Assembly (NCBI GenBank): GCA_019747615.1
Contig: JAIEQQ010000565.1
Span: 1-19,510, forward strand
Direction of reading: 5' to 3'
DNA: 19,510 bases
DNA from: Phycisphaerales bacterium
GTDB lineage: Bacteria; Planctomycetota; Phycisphaerae; Phycisphaerales; UBA1924
Shown here: positions 1 through 9,291 of the stretch, one piece after another
Position numbering within the stretch: the stretch's first letter is position 1
How the letters are laid out: each line of letters begins with the position of its first letter
The notes under the pieces: generated by a model
Seen by the model: the letters and a program-made list of their open reading frames with translations, nothing else
Databases searched by the model: none
Told to the model about the DNA's origin: nothing
Program-made: the position numbers and the translations under genes

Positions 1-117
1 GAATCGTGGCGAGAGGTACACTCTGCGGATGGCGATCGCGCGGTGGGTCTGCGCGCGATGAGCGGTCGATGAGCGGTTGGCGCGGGGCACGAGTTCGGCA
101 GCAGTGGAGGACAAGCC
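1..117. other. Left-edge non-coding leader
   Basis: I see no convincing gene end or RNA here. An 11-base near-repeat (GATGAGCGGTC then GATGAGCGGTT) lies around 57-77. The last bases contain a good Shine-Dalgarno sequence, GGAGG at 106-110, seven bases before the ATG at 118. Any promoter for the following operon should lie here or further left, but I cannot point to clear -35/-10 boxes. Confidence 0.4.
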
Positions 118-3100
118 ATGGCGGAAGGATCTGCGTGGAGCGTCGCGGGCGGCGGGCTTGATCAAGCCCACGGATCGGTGCGGCGCGGTGCGGTCGCTCG
201 CTGCGTCATCGCGTCGGTCGCGCTGGCGATCGCGTCTTCGTTGGCGGCCATCGCCGATGAGCCAAAGCCCGCGGCACCACCGGCGGCCAAGCCCGAGGCC
301 ACGCCAAACACGCCCGTGGCAAAGCCGATCGCGAAGCCCGCGGCGAGCGTGCCGCAGAAGGCTCCGACGAAGCCGAACGCTGAGCCAGCCAAGCCCGCTG
401 ATGCCCCAAACCCGCCGGAGCCCGGCGCGCCCGCGACGCCCGAGGCGGTCGATGGGCGCGACTTGGACCTTCGGTTCGACGTGCCGTCCACAATCGTGGA
501 CGCTCCGCGCACGCACATGTTGCCGGTACGGATGGGCCAGAACGCAACGACGGCGGTGGTCGTGCGAGCGCGATCGAGCGATGAGAGCGTGCTGCGTGTC
601 ATTCGAGAGCCAGAGTTTCTCGTTGGGTTCGATCTCGCGTTCGTGCGCGTTCGCGCGGTGCGGCCCGGCGAGGCGGTGCTTTCGGTCGGCGGGGCGACGC
701 AGACGATCCGCGTGGTTGAGGATCGCGGGGCGGGCGTGGGCGCAGCGGCAGGACAGGCCAGTGGTGTGTGGGCGAGGTTGCAGACGCCGCGCGTGGTGGT
801 GCCGATGGATGGCGCGGGCGTGTGGGGGAAGGTGGGCGTGGGGGTGACGTGGCTGGACGATCCGCAGGGGCCGCTGCAGGGGATCACGCTGACACTGCGG
901 CCGGAGTCGATTGCGAGCGAAATGTCGGGCGATGCCTTGTCGTTCTCGCCGGTGACCATCACCGACCTTGAAATGGGCCCGACGCGCACCGCGGCGTTTG
1001 TCCTGGATACCGACAAGCTCGCGCCGGGCGTCTGGTCGCTGGTGGCGCAGGGGCGCACGACTGAGGGGCGAGAGATCATCGGCGGGCAGACACGCGTGCG
1101 AGTGCTGGGCAGCGCGGGCGAGAGCGTGCAGAGCGTCGTCGCGGCGGAGCTTCGCGAGAACGAGCGCCCCGAGCGATTCAAGAGGGGCAAGATCGTCACG
1201 GGTCTAGACGCGCGCGCCTTTGAGGGCAAGGGCGGGCGCGTGGTGATCAACAACTCCGCAGATCCGCCTGTGAGCTGGAATCTCAAGGTTGAGAGCGCCG
1301 GGTTCTATCAGACGTTCATCGTCGCGGCGGGCGACTTCGGCGTTGGCGCGTTCCCGAGTGTTTCGGTGGTTGTTGATGGCGGTGCGCAGCCGATGACGGC
1401 GGGGCAGTTGATCGCCTCGGGCTGGCAGCGCGTGCCGCTGGGCGTGCCGGTGAAGTTGGAGGCGGGCGATCGGATGGTGTCGCCGCGGTTTGAGAACGAC
1501 ATCGCGGCGGGCAACCTCGGCGATCGCAACGTTCGTATTGAGCGGTTGGAACTGCGGCGCGTGGGCAGGGCGACAGCGGGCGGGGAGTCGCCTGGCACGA
1601 TGGCGGCCGGCGGTAGCGAGATGATGAACGCCGGCGGCGCGATGATGGGCAAGGGCGACTCGCCCGCGATGCAGGGCGAAGGCGCGATGATGTCCGAAGC
1701 GGCGGGCAAGGGCACGCCGGACGCGAAGCCTGATGCGAAGCCGGAAGGTGGCGACGGGATGACGATGATGGGCGGCGAGAGCGGTGGATCGAAGGACGCG
1801 TTTTTGCAGCCGCTGGATCGAAGCGATCCGCTGCTGCTTCAAGATGATGATCAGCTCGGCACCGGGTTCCGCATGTTCCGCGTCGCATGGCTCACGCAGT
1901 TTGACGGGCGCGAGCCTGCGGGCGTGATCGAACTGGAGGCCCAGTGTTCGTGGGAGGCGTCGGATCGAGTGCCCGCGCCGCTCTCGCGTTTGCTGGTGAA
2001 CGGTGTTGAAGTCGCGCGTCAGCGTTCGGCGCGCCCGCGCTTCTGGGTGCGGCCATCGATGCTCAACGCCGGCGAGAACAGCGTGCAGATCATCGCGCAG
2101 GCGCACAACGGCCTGATTGCGCGGACGCTCAGCCAGACCCTGATCGGCAGCGAGGGCCAAAGCGCGGCGCCCGGCGAGAAGCCCTCGGCCTCGATGTCGC
2201 GTGCGTTCTGGCGGTTCACGATGCACGAGCCGTCATGGGACAAGAACTTCGTCGATGTCATTCGGCTCAACGGCGAAGCGCGAGAGCAGCGGCGCGCCGG
2301 GCTCTTTTCTGGTGTGGACTACACGCTGCGACTCCCCGCGGCCATGAATGGCCCGTATCGCGTGATGCTGGAAGCACGCGGCGCAACCGCCAAGGGTCTG
2401 CCGAAGGTCGTGCTGGCGATTCGCAGCGACGATGGCGCTACGACTGACGCGAGCGTGCGAGAGATCGGCACCGTTCAACTTCGTGGCGGGCTCGCGGTGC
2501 TCGACGTTGGTCAGATCGAGCTCTCGCCGGGATCGAAGCGGCTGATTCTGCGATCGGATCACAAGGGCTACGAGCAGTCTTCCGGCGAGCCGGGGGTGAA
2601 CTTCGAATCCGTGATCTTCGAGCCGGTATCGACGGGCGGAGCGGCGGCAGCGAGCGCGGAGTTGGTCTATCCCAGCGAGGCCGGCCAGGCTGCGTTCGGT
2701 GTTGAGGCGCTCGTCGCTCGCGTGCGGGGCGACGTGACGGTTGATCGCGTGGACGTGCTGGTGGACGGCGCGATCCCGCCGGGCGGCATTGGCGTGCAGT
2801 GGTCGCGCGGGGTCGGCCCGGTGTACGTGACGCTGCCGCTGCGAGACATCGCGCCCGGCCAGAGGGCGATTGCCCTGCGTTTGACGGAGACATCGGGCAA
2901 GACGTTTGACACGAACGCGACGAACATCACGGTCGTGTCCGAGGCACCGGCAACGCCGACGCGCTACCAGCGCGCTGTGCGGGTCGCGACGCGATTCGGC
3001 CACGGGCCGGACGCTGCGACGATGACGCGGGCGCTGACGATCGAGCCGCGCGAGTTCGTCCGGCGAAGCATCGCGGACGCAGCCCGCAGCGAGCGGCTCA

Positions 3101-4344
3101 GCGTCGCGGCGGGCGTCTCGCAGTTCAAGATTCACCGAACCGAGGGCGACAACAGCCAGCGCGTGATCGCGCAGCACGCGATCACGCAGAACGCCCCCGG
3201 CGCGCGCTTCAACGCATGGATCCAGAATCACTTCACGACCTGGCTCCGCAAGATCGAGCCCGATCGCGCGTGGCAGGAGTACGCCCGCGTCGCTTCGCAG
3301 GGCAACGCGCCATTTGATCAACTCCTGCTCGGCTCGGCGACGAGCCCGGCGATGATGCTGTACCTCGATCAGACACAGAGCTATCGGGGCCGGCTGAACG
3401 AGAACTACGCGCGAGAGATCATGGAGTTGCACTCGCTGGGAGTGAACGCCGGCTACACGCAGGCCGATGTCACCGCGATGGCACGCCTGCTCACGGGCTG
3501 GATCGCGGCCCGCCAGGCCGAGAGCGAGGGCCGCAACGATCGCGACGTGCGTGAGTCGGAGTTCCGCTTTGATCCGCGATTGAACGACGATCGCCCGCAG
3601 ACGGTTTTCGGCGTGCGGTTCAACAACGCAACGACCTTGGAGCGATTTGATCGGGCGCTCTCGGCGATCGAGATGCTCGCCCGCCACCCCAAGACGGCGC
3701 GGTTCATCAGCGAGCAGATCGTGGAAAGTTACGTCGAAGCGCCGGCGCCCGCGGAACTGGTCGATCAGATCGCGCGCGTGTTTCAAGCCTCCGGCGGTGA
3801 CCTTGCCGAGTGCCTCGGTGAGTTGGCCGAGCGGGTCTCGACGCGCAACGACGCTCAGCGCCGGTTGACGCACCCGCTGGATTACTCGGCGCGGCTGATG
3901 CGGGCGCAGGGGCAGAGGCCGGGCGGCTCGCTGCCGGGCTCCGGCGCAGCGAATGGCTTTTTGCGGCGCTGCCGCGCGGGTGTCTTCGATTGCCCGACGC
4001 CGGATGGGTATGCACCCGAAGACACCGCGTGGGCCGATAGCAACGGCATGATCCAGCGATTCAAGTTCGCTCGTGAGCAGGCGGCGGGGATCGCGGCGCT
4101 TGTGCCCTCAAGCGTGCGTGACGCTCTGAACGCCAAAAGCGTGACGCCAGAGGCACGCCGAGCACTGGAGCAACGAGCGATCGACGCGATTGCGATCGCG
4201 CTGACGGGCGAACTGCTGACCGAGCGTTCGAGCGAGGCGGTGTGGAAGGTTGTCGAAGCGCTGCCGGAGAAGACATCGCCGACCGATCGGCTTCGGGAGT
4301 GTGCCGCGATGATCGCGGCGATGCCGGAGGCGAATCTACGGTAG
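118..4344 (+). CDS. Secreted multidomain DUF1800 protein
   Basis: Large exported protein of 1408 residues ending in a DUF1800 domain; the biochemical role of DUF1800 is not established. The start is set by GGAGG at 106-110, seven bases upstream. A long basic n-region leads into a hydrophobic stretch (about residues 29-46) with a likely signal peptidase site after AIA46. Residues 48-110 are a Pro/Ala/Lys linker. Beta-rich regions follow: about 115-200, a carbohydrate-binding-like region about 375-480, and another at about 690-880. Residues 495-560 are rich in Met and Gly. DUF1800 covers about 957-1408, recognised by RFGHGPD near its start and the family signature ENYAREIMELHSLGV, then YTQADVTAMARLLTGW (about 1094-1128). 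In planctomycetes DUF1800 and DUF1501 genes usually occur as a pair, as here. The beta-rich domain assignments are by eye; cell-envelope or polysaccharide-related work is inference. Confidence 0.9.
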   Translation: MAEGSAWSVAGGGLDQAHGSVRRGAVARCVIASVALAIASSLAAIADEPKPAAPPAAKPEATPNTPVAKPIAKPAASVPQKAPTKPNAEPAKPADAPNPPEPGAPATPEAVDGRDLDLRFDVPSTIVDAPRTHMLPVRMGQNATTAVVVRARSSDESVLRVIREPEFLVGFDLAFVRVRAVRPGEAVLSVGGATQTIRVVEDRGAGVGAAAGQASGVWARLQTPRVVVPMDGAGVWGKVGVGVTWLDDPQGPLQGITLTLRPESIASEMSGDALSFSPVTITDLEMGPTRTAAFVLDTDKLAPGVWSLVAQGRTTEGREIIGGQTRVRVLGSAGESVQSVVAAELRENERPERFKRGKIVTGLDARAFEGKGGRVVINNSADPPVSWNLKVESAGFYQTFIVAAGDFGVGAFPSVSVVVDGGAQPMTAGQLIASGWQRVPLGVPVKLEAGDRMVSPRFENDIAAGNLGDRNVRIERLELRRVGRATAGGESPGTMAAGGSEMMNAGGAMMGKGDSPAMQGEGAMMSEAAGKGTPDAKPDAKPEGGDGMTMMGGESGGSKDAFLQPLDRSDPLLLQDDDQLGTGFRMFRVAWLTQFDGREPAGVIELEAQCSWEASDRVPAPLSRLLVNGVEVARQRSARPRFWVRPSMLNAGENSVQIIAQAHNGLIARTLSQTLIGSEGQSAAPGEKPSASMSRAFWRFTMHEPSWDKNFVDVIRLNGEAREQRRAGLFSGVDYTLRLPAAMNGPYRVMLEARGATAKGLPKVVLAIRSDDGATTDASVREIGTVQLRGGLAVLDVGQIELSPGSKRLILRSDHKGYEQSSGEPGVNFESVIFEPVSTGGAAAASAELVYPSEAGQAAFGVEALVARVRGDVTVDRVDVLVDGAIPPGGIGVQWSRGVGPVYVTLPLRDIAPGQRAIALRLTETSGKTFDTNATNITVVSEAPATPTRYQRAVRVATRFGHGPDAATMTRALTIEPREFVRRSIADAARSERLSVAAGVSQFKIHRTEGDNSQRVIAQHAITQNAPGARFNAWIQNHFTTWLRKIEPDRAWQEYARVASQGNAPFDQLLLGSATSPAMMLYLDQTQSYRGRLNENYAREIMELHSLGVNAGYTQADVTAMARLLTGWIAARQAESEGRNDRDVRESEFRFDPRLNDDRPQTVFGVRFNNATTLERFDRALSAIEMLARHPKTARFISEQIVESYVEAPAPAELVDQIARVFQASGGDLAECLGELAERVSTRNDAQRRLTHPLDYSARLMRAQGQRPGGSLPGSGAANGFLRRCRAGVFDCPTPDGYAPEDTAWADSNGMIQRFKFAREQAAGIAALVPSSVRDALNAKSVTPEARRALEQRAIDAIAIALTGELLTERSSEAVWKVVEALPEKTSPTDRLRECAAMIAAMPEANLR

Positions 4345-4351
4345 GGGAATC

Positions 4352-4383
4352 AGTGGCAGAGTGGCAGAGTGGCAGAGTGGTGA
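4352..4383. repeat. Octamer tandem array AGTGGCAG (about 4 copies)
   Basis: Three exact copies of AGTGGCAG and a fourth degenerate one (AGTGGTGA) fill the gap between the DUF1800 stop and the DUF1501 ribosome binding site. It is one of several short-period arrays in this window, each with its own unit sequence and each at a gene boundary. Confidence 0.85.
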
Positions 4384-4423
4384 GGTATGACAGGGGCGGT
4401 CGGTTGCTTACAGGAGATCTCAG

Positions 4424-5749
4424 ATGTACTTGACACGTCGGTATTTCTTGAAGGCTTCGGGCGCGGTCGCGGTGTACCTGGGTGTTTCGCCGCTTAGCGC
4501 GCTCGGCGCTGGCGAGCCGGTCGTTGGTGCTGCGCCGGTGCTCGGTGCGCCGGTGGTCAAGAAGGGCAAGACGCTGGTGGTCATCTTCCTGCGTGGCGGG
4601 GCCGATGGCTTGAACCTAGTCGTTCCATACGGCGATCCGGCCTACTACGAACTCCGCAAGTCGATCAACATCGCCAAACCAACGCAGGGCAACGACGCTG
4701 CCGCGTTGGATCTCGATGGGTTCTTCGGCCTGCACCCGAGGCTGAAGCCGCTTCAGTCGCACTTCGATTCGGGGCTCGCGGTCGCGGCGCACGCCGTGGG
4801 ATATAGCAAGAACACACGATCACACTTCGAAGAGCAGGACACCTGGGAGACGGGGATCGTCGGCAACACGCTGCACAGCGATGGCTGGCTGAATCGGCAC
4901 TTGGCGACCAGCACGGGTCGGGGTCCGCTGCGTGCGGTGAGCATCGGTGAGAGCCTGCCGCGGATTTTGCATGGGCGGGCACAGGCGGTGGCGATGCGAG
5001 GGATCGATGACCTCGTGCTCCCGTCGGGCAAGGCGCCGCCGGAAACGGTCGCGGCGGCACTTGAGCACGCGTATTGCTCAGCGCCCGATGAACGGCGCGC
5101 GCTTCGCGGGCCGGCGATGGACCTGCTCAGCCAGAGCACCAAGATGACGCTCGACGGCGTGCGAGAGCTGCGCGAGCTGGCAAAGGAAAGGGACACCAAC
5201 AGCGAGCTGTATCCCAAAAACGGCCTTGGCAAGAAGCTCGCGCAGGTCGCGAGATTGATCAAGGCCGACGTCGGGCTTGAGGTTGCCGAGGTCGATCTCG
5301 GCGGTTGGGACACACACTCGGGCCAGGGCGGTGCCAGTGGCCAGTTTGCGAATCTGGCCAGCGAGCTCGCCGGCGGGCTCGATGCGTTTGCCAAGGATCT
5401 CGGCGAAAAGATGGACGACGTCGTCGTGGTGACGCTCACAGACTTCGGGCGCACCGCGGCGGAGAACGGCACGCAGGGCACAGACCACGGCTGGGGCAAC
5501 TGCATGATCCTCATGGGCGGCCCGGTGCAGCGGGCGAGCGCCGCCGCGGCCAGCGCCGGCAACGCTCGCAAAGTCGTTGGCAAGTGGCCCGGGCTCGCGC
5601 CCGATCAGTTGCATCAGCGGCGCGATCTGTTGCACACGACGGACTTCCGCGATGTGCTGGGCGAGCTGGTGGCGACGCACCTGGGCAACGAGAATGTCAA
5701 GAGCGTGCTGCCCAGCCACGAGTTCAAACCCGTGGGACTGGTGATCTGA
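4424..5749 (+). CDS. Tat-exported DUF1501 family protein
   Basis: 441-residue DUF1501 protein. DUF1501 belongs to the alkaline-phosphatase/sulfatase-like superfamily, but the substrate is unknown. The N-terminus TRRYFLKASG is a twin-arginine signal followed by a hydrophobic stretch to about residue 30, so the protein should be exported folded, probably with bound metal. Family signatures are visible: LVVIFLRGGADGLNLVVPY (about 49-67), a central DLGGWDTHSGQG, and TDFGRT followed by GTDHGWGN with metal-ligand-type Asp and His residues. AGGAG at 4412-4416 sits seven bases before the ATG and fixes the start. It lies 79 bases after the DUF1800 gene on the same strand, so the two are probably cotranscribed and their products may act together at the envelope. 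The length is normal for the family. Confidence 0.93.
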   Translation: MYLTRRYFLKASGAVAVYLGVSPLSALGAGEPVVGAAPVLGAPVVKKGKTLVVIFLRGGADGLNLVVPYGDPAYYELRKSINIAKPTQGNDAAALDLDGFFGLHPRLKPLQSHFDSGLAVAAHAVGYSKNTRSHFEEQDTWETGIVGNTLHSDGWLNRHLATSTGRGPLRAVSIGESLPRILHGRAQAVAMRGIDDLVLPSGKAPPETVAAALEHAYCSAPDERRALRGPAMDLLSQSTKMTLDGVRELRELAKERDTNSELYPKNGLGKKLAQVARLIKADVGLEVAEVDLGGWDTHSGQGGASGQFANLASELAGGLDAFAKDLGEKMDDVVVVTLTDFGRTAAENGTQGTDHGWGNCMILMGGPVQRASAAAASAGNARKVVGKWPGLAPDQLHQRRDLLHTTDFRDVLGELVATHLGNENVKSVLPSHEFKPVGLVI

Positions 5750-5783
5750 CACCACCGTCGCGCCGCGTACGCTCTGGCCGAGC

Positions 5784-6680
5784 ATGGAGACGATGGACGC
5801 ACGGACGCTTGAGGACATTCACCAGCGCTCATGGCGACTGGAGACGGGCCGTCGCATCGGCTCGGCGGCGATGTACTCGCCGGTCTTCTTCCTCGTGCTC
5901 ATGCTCGGGGTGGTCTTCAACCTTGTGCCGCTGCTGGTGACCGGCGGCCTGCAGCGCGGGCAGAATCCATACAGCGCGTTACCGCTCTGGGCGCAGACGG
6001 TGCTGACGGTGCTGTCGATCGGCCTGCTGGCCAGCGGCCCGGCGTTCATCGTCGGCGTGCTCGTGCGCATCGGCTTCTCGTGGCAACTGATGCGCATGGC
6101 CAGGGCTGTGCCGTTTGCGGATTTGCCTCCGCTGCCGGCGCTGCAGCCGGGCGAGCTGCTGGGCGGGATCATCGTCAAGCGATTTAGTGGGCAGGGTCTG
6201 GTGATCAAGCGCCGGCCCGCGCCGGCGATCATCTGGTGGCCCTTCGCGTGGGGGCTGGTGGCGGTCTTCACCGCGATGACGATCGCGGTGGTGGGCAACG
6301 CGTTCCGAGCGGCGGGGCTGGCGGGGGCGTTGTCGGCCGGCGGTTTCATGGCGATCTGGTGGCTGATCCCGCTGCCGCTACTCAAGACGATGACGCTGAC
6401 GGTGACGCCGCGAGCTGATGCGTCGGCAACCGCCGGCGAGTTGCCCGCGATGATCACGGTGCAGACGGGCATCGGGCTGTTTCTACCGCGCTCGACGCGG
6501 GCGCTGCGTGCAGACGCGATCGACGGCGTGTACATGACGCCGGCGGGTCTGCGGATCATGCCGCGCGAGGGCTCGCGAGCGAAGCCGATCGACATCGTGG
6601 GCTTCTCACCGGGCCCGCTGGGTGCGTGGCAGGCCCGGCGCGTGGGGACGGTGATCGAGGCGATGATCCGATCGGGGTGA
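5784..6680 (+). CDS. Four-helix integral membrane protein, unknown function
   Basis: 298 residues, not recognised as a named family. Four likely membrane helices are visible at about residues 30-52, 65-92, 145-170 and 173-200. Between helices 2 and 3 lies a soluble stretch with the LPPLPALQPGELLGG segment. After helix 4 a cytoplasmic or periplasmic tail of about 95 residues contains GIGLFLPRSTRALRADAIDG and a PREGSRAKPIDIVGF segment, which looks like a small beta domain similar to bacterial PH-like tails; that comparison is tentative. The start is ambiguous: ATG 5784 has no good Shine-Dalgarno sequence, and ATG 5793 in the same frame is also possible. It follows the DUF1501 stop by 34 bases on the same strand and may be cotranscribed. 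Confidence 0.75.
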   Translation: METMDARTLEDIHQRSWRLETGRRIGSAAMYSPVFFLVLMLGVVFNLVPLLVTGGLQRGQNPYSALPLWAQTVLTVLSIGLLASGPAFIVGVLVRIGFSWQLMRMARAVPFADLPPLPALQPGELLGGIIVKRFSGQGLVIKRRPAPAIIWWPFAWGLVAVFTAMTIAVVGNAFRAAGLAGALSAGGFMAIWWLIPLPLLKTMTLTVTPRADASATAGELPAMITVQTGIGLFLPRSTRALRADAIDGVYMTPAGLRIMPREGSRAKPIDIVGFSPGPLGAWQARRVGTVIEAMIRSG

Positions 6681-6854
6681 CGGGGCGGTGGGCGGTGTGC
6701 TCGATGCCCACAACACCGATGCCCCACGCAAGTGCCGTTGCCGCAGCGTCGCGGTTCGCCGGACAGCCAGAAACGCGCCGCGGGGTTCTCAGGACTTCGA
6801 ACTCGCAACTTGCAACTCGCGACTCGCGACTTGCGACTTGCGACTTGCTACCCG
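6681..6854. other. Gap between convergent genes
   Basis: The + strand membrane-protein gene and the - strand recQ gene converge here. The second half is taken up by a heptamer array (see 6798-6860). No clear rho-independent terminator with a T run was found for either direction, and no small gene is supported. Confidence 0.5.
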
Positions 6855-6860
6855 CTACTT
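6798..6860. repeat. Heptamer tandem array GCRACTY, overlapping the recQ stop
   Basis: From 6805 the sequence runs as consecutive 7-base units: GCAACTT, GCAACTC, GCGACTC, GCGACTT three times, GCTACCC, GCTACTT. A further related unit (CGAACTC) precedes them. The last two units include the recQ stop codon (CTA at 6855-6857 on this strand) and its final Lys codon, so the array has grown into the end of the gene. The style recalls the heptameric STRR repeats of cyanobacteria, but no relationship is claimed. Confidence 0.88.
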
Positions 6861-9203
6861 CGCTGCCAGCGCCATCCGATGCGCCACGACCAGCTTGATC
6901 ACGTCGTAGCCCGGCGTGCCCTCGAGTTTCTCGAAGATCGGTCGCAGAGCGGTGGTCGGGCCCACCGCTTCGATGGCGCTGGCGATGCGCGTGTAGTCTG
7001 ATGGTGAAACCCATGCGCCGATATCGCGCGGCCGTTCACGGACGATGAAGTCTACGAGATAGCCAGCGACGGTCGACCGAGCGCGTTGCATCAGGGCCAT
7101 GACTTCTTCGATCGTCGCGCCGCGTCGGAAGTGCTCCGCCGCCGAGACGGAGCCGAGGCTGTTGCCCCGCTCGGCGCGTTGCCCGAGTCTCGCGTCGGGC
7201 GGTGTAAGCTGGGGCGCGAGCCGTACATCGCGATCAAGGGTGTGCGTGCGGGAATACGCCTCGATACACGCCAGCAGCGGCGTGCCAAACTCCGCGGCTT
7301 TGCGTTCGCCGATGCCGCGGATGTCCAGCAGCGTGCTTGTTGAGGCGGGGCGAACGCGTGAGAGCTCGATGAGCGGCGCATCGCCGAGAATGACAAACGG
7401 CGGCACGCCCCGGGCTTGGGCGAGTTGGCGGCGCAGGACGCGGAGTTCCTCGAAGAGACCTTGCTCGACCGGCGACAGCGGCACGTCGTCAGCGCCAGCG
7501 CGCCGCGAGCGCGACGACGCCGCTTCGGTCGCGGCCTTGGGCGCAACCAGCCGCACCGTTGCGCGGTTCTGCAGCACGTCCATGCTCGTGGATGTCAGGA
7601 CCAGAACAGGATGATCGCCGATGGAGCGGGCCAGGTGCCCGGCGTCGACGAGCTGGTTGATCGCGCTGACGACGCGGTCCTTGGGCATGGCGCGGAGCAG
7701 GCCGTGGGTGCTGAGCTGGCTGTGCCCGCGCTCGCGAACCTTGGCGGTGTTGGCGCCGATGAGCACGTCGGCGATGTGTGCGGCGCCGAAGCGCTGCTCG
7801 CATCGGGCGACACAGGAGATGATCTTGCGGGCGGTCTCCTGCGCGTCGGGGAGATCTTCAAGCTCGCCGAGGCAGAAGTCGCACGCACCGCAGCCGCGCG
7901 GGGCGGCGGCTTCTGTCTGCTCGCTTCGATCGCTCTCGCTCGGATCGGTGGCGGGGGGCACGTACTCCTGACCGAAGTACTCGCTGAGCATCTGATGGCG
8001 GCAGCGGCCGGCGACGACGAAGCGGTGCATCTCATCGAGCAGTTCGTGCTGCGCGTGGATGACATCGGGGCTGGAGTCCTCGCCGCTGGGGCTCGGCAGC
8101 GCGATGAGGTTCTTCCAACGCATCATGTCGGCGTTTGAGTGCAGCAGCACGCACTCGGCATCGAGCCCGTCGCGACCGGCGCGCCCGGTCTCCTGCTGAT
8201 ACGCCTCGACGCTCTTGGGCATCGCGGCGTGGACGACGCAGCGAACGTCCCCGCGATCGATACCCATGCCGAAGGCGACGGTGGCGCAGATCACGTTGAG
8301 GCGCTCGCTGCGAAAATCGGCGCTCAGGGCGGTGCGCGTCGCGGCGTTCAGGCCGGCGTGATAGGCGCGGGCGTTGAAGCCGCGGGCGGCTAGCGCACCG
8401 GCCAGCGACTCGGTGTCCTTGCGGCTGATGCAGTAGACGATCGACGCCTGATCGCGATGCCGCCCGATCGCCTCGGCCACCTGCTCCAAAAGATCCACGC
8501 GCGGCAGCACGCGATAGATCAGGTTGGGCCGATCGAACGTGCCCACCATCACCACGGGGTTATGCAGCCGGAGCTGCGCGACGATGTCCTCGCGCACGCG
8601 GGGCGTCGCAGTGGCGGTGTACGCGCAGATCGGCACGCCCGCGCCGCCGGGCAGCAGAGACCGCAGCTCCACCAATCGCCGGTATTCCGGGCGGAAGTCG
8701 TGGCCCCATTGGCTGATGCAATGGGCTTCGTCGATCGCGACGGCGCCGATGCGCTGGCGGCCGATCCACGCCAGGAACGACGGCGTGAGCAGCCGCTCGG
8801 GAGCGACAAAGAGCAGCCGCAGATCGCCGCTGCGCAGATCGTCTCGCATCGCTGCCTGGTCTTGCGGCGTGGTGTGCGCGTGCAGCGCGGCGGCGCACAC
8901 GCCGGCGAAGCGCAGGCTCGCGACCTGGTCCTGCATCAGCGAGATCAGCGGCGAGACGACGAGCGTCAGCTCGCCGGTGACCAGCGGCGGCAGTTGATAG
9001 CACAGGCTCTTGCCGCCGCCGGTGGGCAGGACGGTGAGAGAGTCGCGGCGCGCCAGCGTGGCGGCGATGGAGTCCGCCTGCAACGGCCGCAGCGTATCAA
9101 AGCCCCAGGTCTCTTTGAGCACAGCGCGCGTGCGAGCTTCCAGCGTGAGCGCCGCGGATGACGACGCGGCGGGATCCGTGGTGTGGAGGCGACTGCCAGT
9201 CAC
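6855..9203 (-). CDS. recQ: RecQ ATP-dependent DNA helicase
   Basis: 3'-5' superfamily 2 helicase that unwinds branched DNA during repair and restart of replication forks. Numbering from the GTG at 9203 gives 782 residues. Visible motifs are FDTLRPLQ (motif 0, Gln42), Walker A TGGGKS (61-66), DEAH (158-161) followed by CISQWGHDFRPEYR, TATATP (196-201), and motif VI QETGRAGRDG (about 337-346). A zinc site is formed by Cys401, Cys438, Cys441 and Cys444. A winged-helix (RQC) region, an HRDC-like domain at about 555-640 (FEELRVLRRQLAQARGVPPF) and a C-terminal helix-turn-helix repeat (about 680-782) follow. The frame continues open upstream to an ATG at 9329, but those 42 extra codons cover a tandem repeat array and give a non-RecQ sequence, so I prefer the GTG. 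No operon partner is obvious. Confidence 0.95.
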   Translation of the reverse strand: MTGSRLHTTDPAASSSAALTLEARTRAVLKETWGFDTLRPLQADSIAATLARRDSLTVLPTGGGKSLCYQLPPLVTGELTLVVSPLISLMQDQVASLRFAGVCAAALHAHTTPQDQAAMRDDLRSGDLRLLFVAPERLLTPSFLAWIGRQRIGAVAIDEAHCISQWGHDFRPEYRRLVELRSLLPGGAGVPICAYTATATPRVREDIVAQLRLHNPVVMVGTFDRPNLIYRVLPRVDLLEQVAEAIGRHRDQASIVYCISRKDTESLAGALAARGFNARAYHAGLNAATRTALSADFRSERLNVICATVAFGMGIDRGDVRCVVHAAMPKSVEAYQQETGRAGRDGLDAECVLLHSNADMMRWKNLIALPSPSGEDSSPDVIHAQHELLDEMHRFVVAGRCRHQMLSEYFGQEYVPPATDPSESDRSEQTEAAAPRGCGACDFCLGELEDLPDAQETARKIISCVARCEQRFGAAHIADVLIGANTAKVRERGHSQLSTHGLLRAMPKDRVVSAINQLVDAGHLARSIGDHPVLVLTSTSMDVLQNRATVRLVAPKAATEAASSRSRRAGADDVPLSPVEQGLFEELRVLRRQLAQARGVPPFVILGDAPLIELSRVRPASTSTLLDIRGIGERKAAEFGTPLLACIEAYSRTHTLDRDVRLAPQLTPPDARLGQRAERGNSLGSVSAAEHFRRGATIEEVMALMQRARSTVAGYLVDFIVRERPRDIGAWVSPSDYTRIASAIEAVGPTTALRPIFEKLEGTPGYDVIKLVVAHRMALAAK

Positions 9204-9249
9204 GCGGCAACGGTAGCGGGGGGGAGGATGGGAAGAGGCGGTACAGGCA

Positions 9250-9291
9250 GGCACTGGGCACTGGGCATCAGGCACTGGGGGCTGAGCATCA
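9250..9291. repeat. Heptamer array GGCACTG and relatives
   Basis: Six consecutive 7-base units: GGCACTG, GGCACTG, GGCATCA, GGCACTG, GGGGCTG, AGCATCA. They lie in the 138-base gap between the recQ start and the end of the next - strand gene. A second short direct repeat, CTGGCGGCT, occurs at 9309-9317 and 9330-9338 in the same gap. Confidence 0.8.

Noticed and set aside
2233..3873. 546-residue open frame on the - strand inside the DUF1800 gene
   Set aside because: Arg/His-rich shadow of a well-supported + strand gene; no recognisable motif and no ribosome binding site of note.
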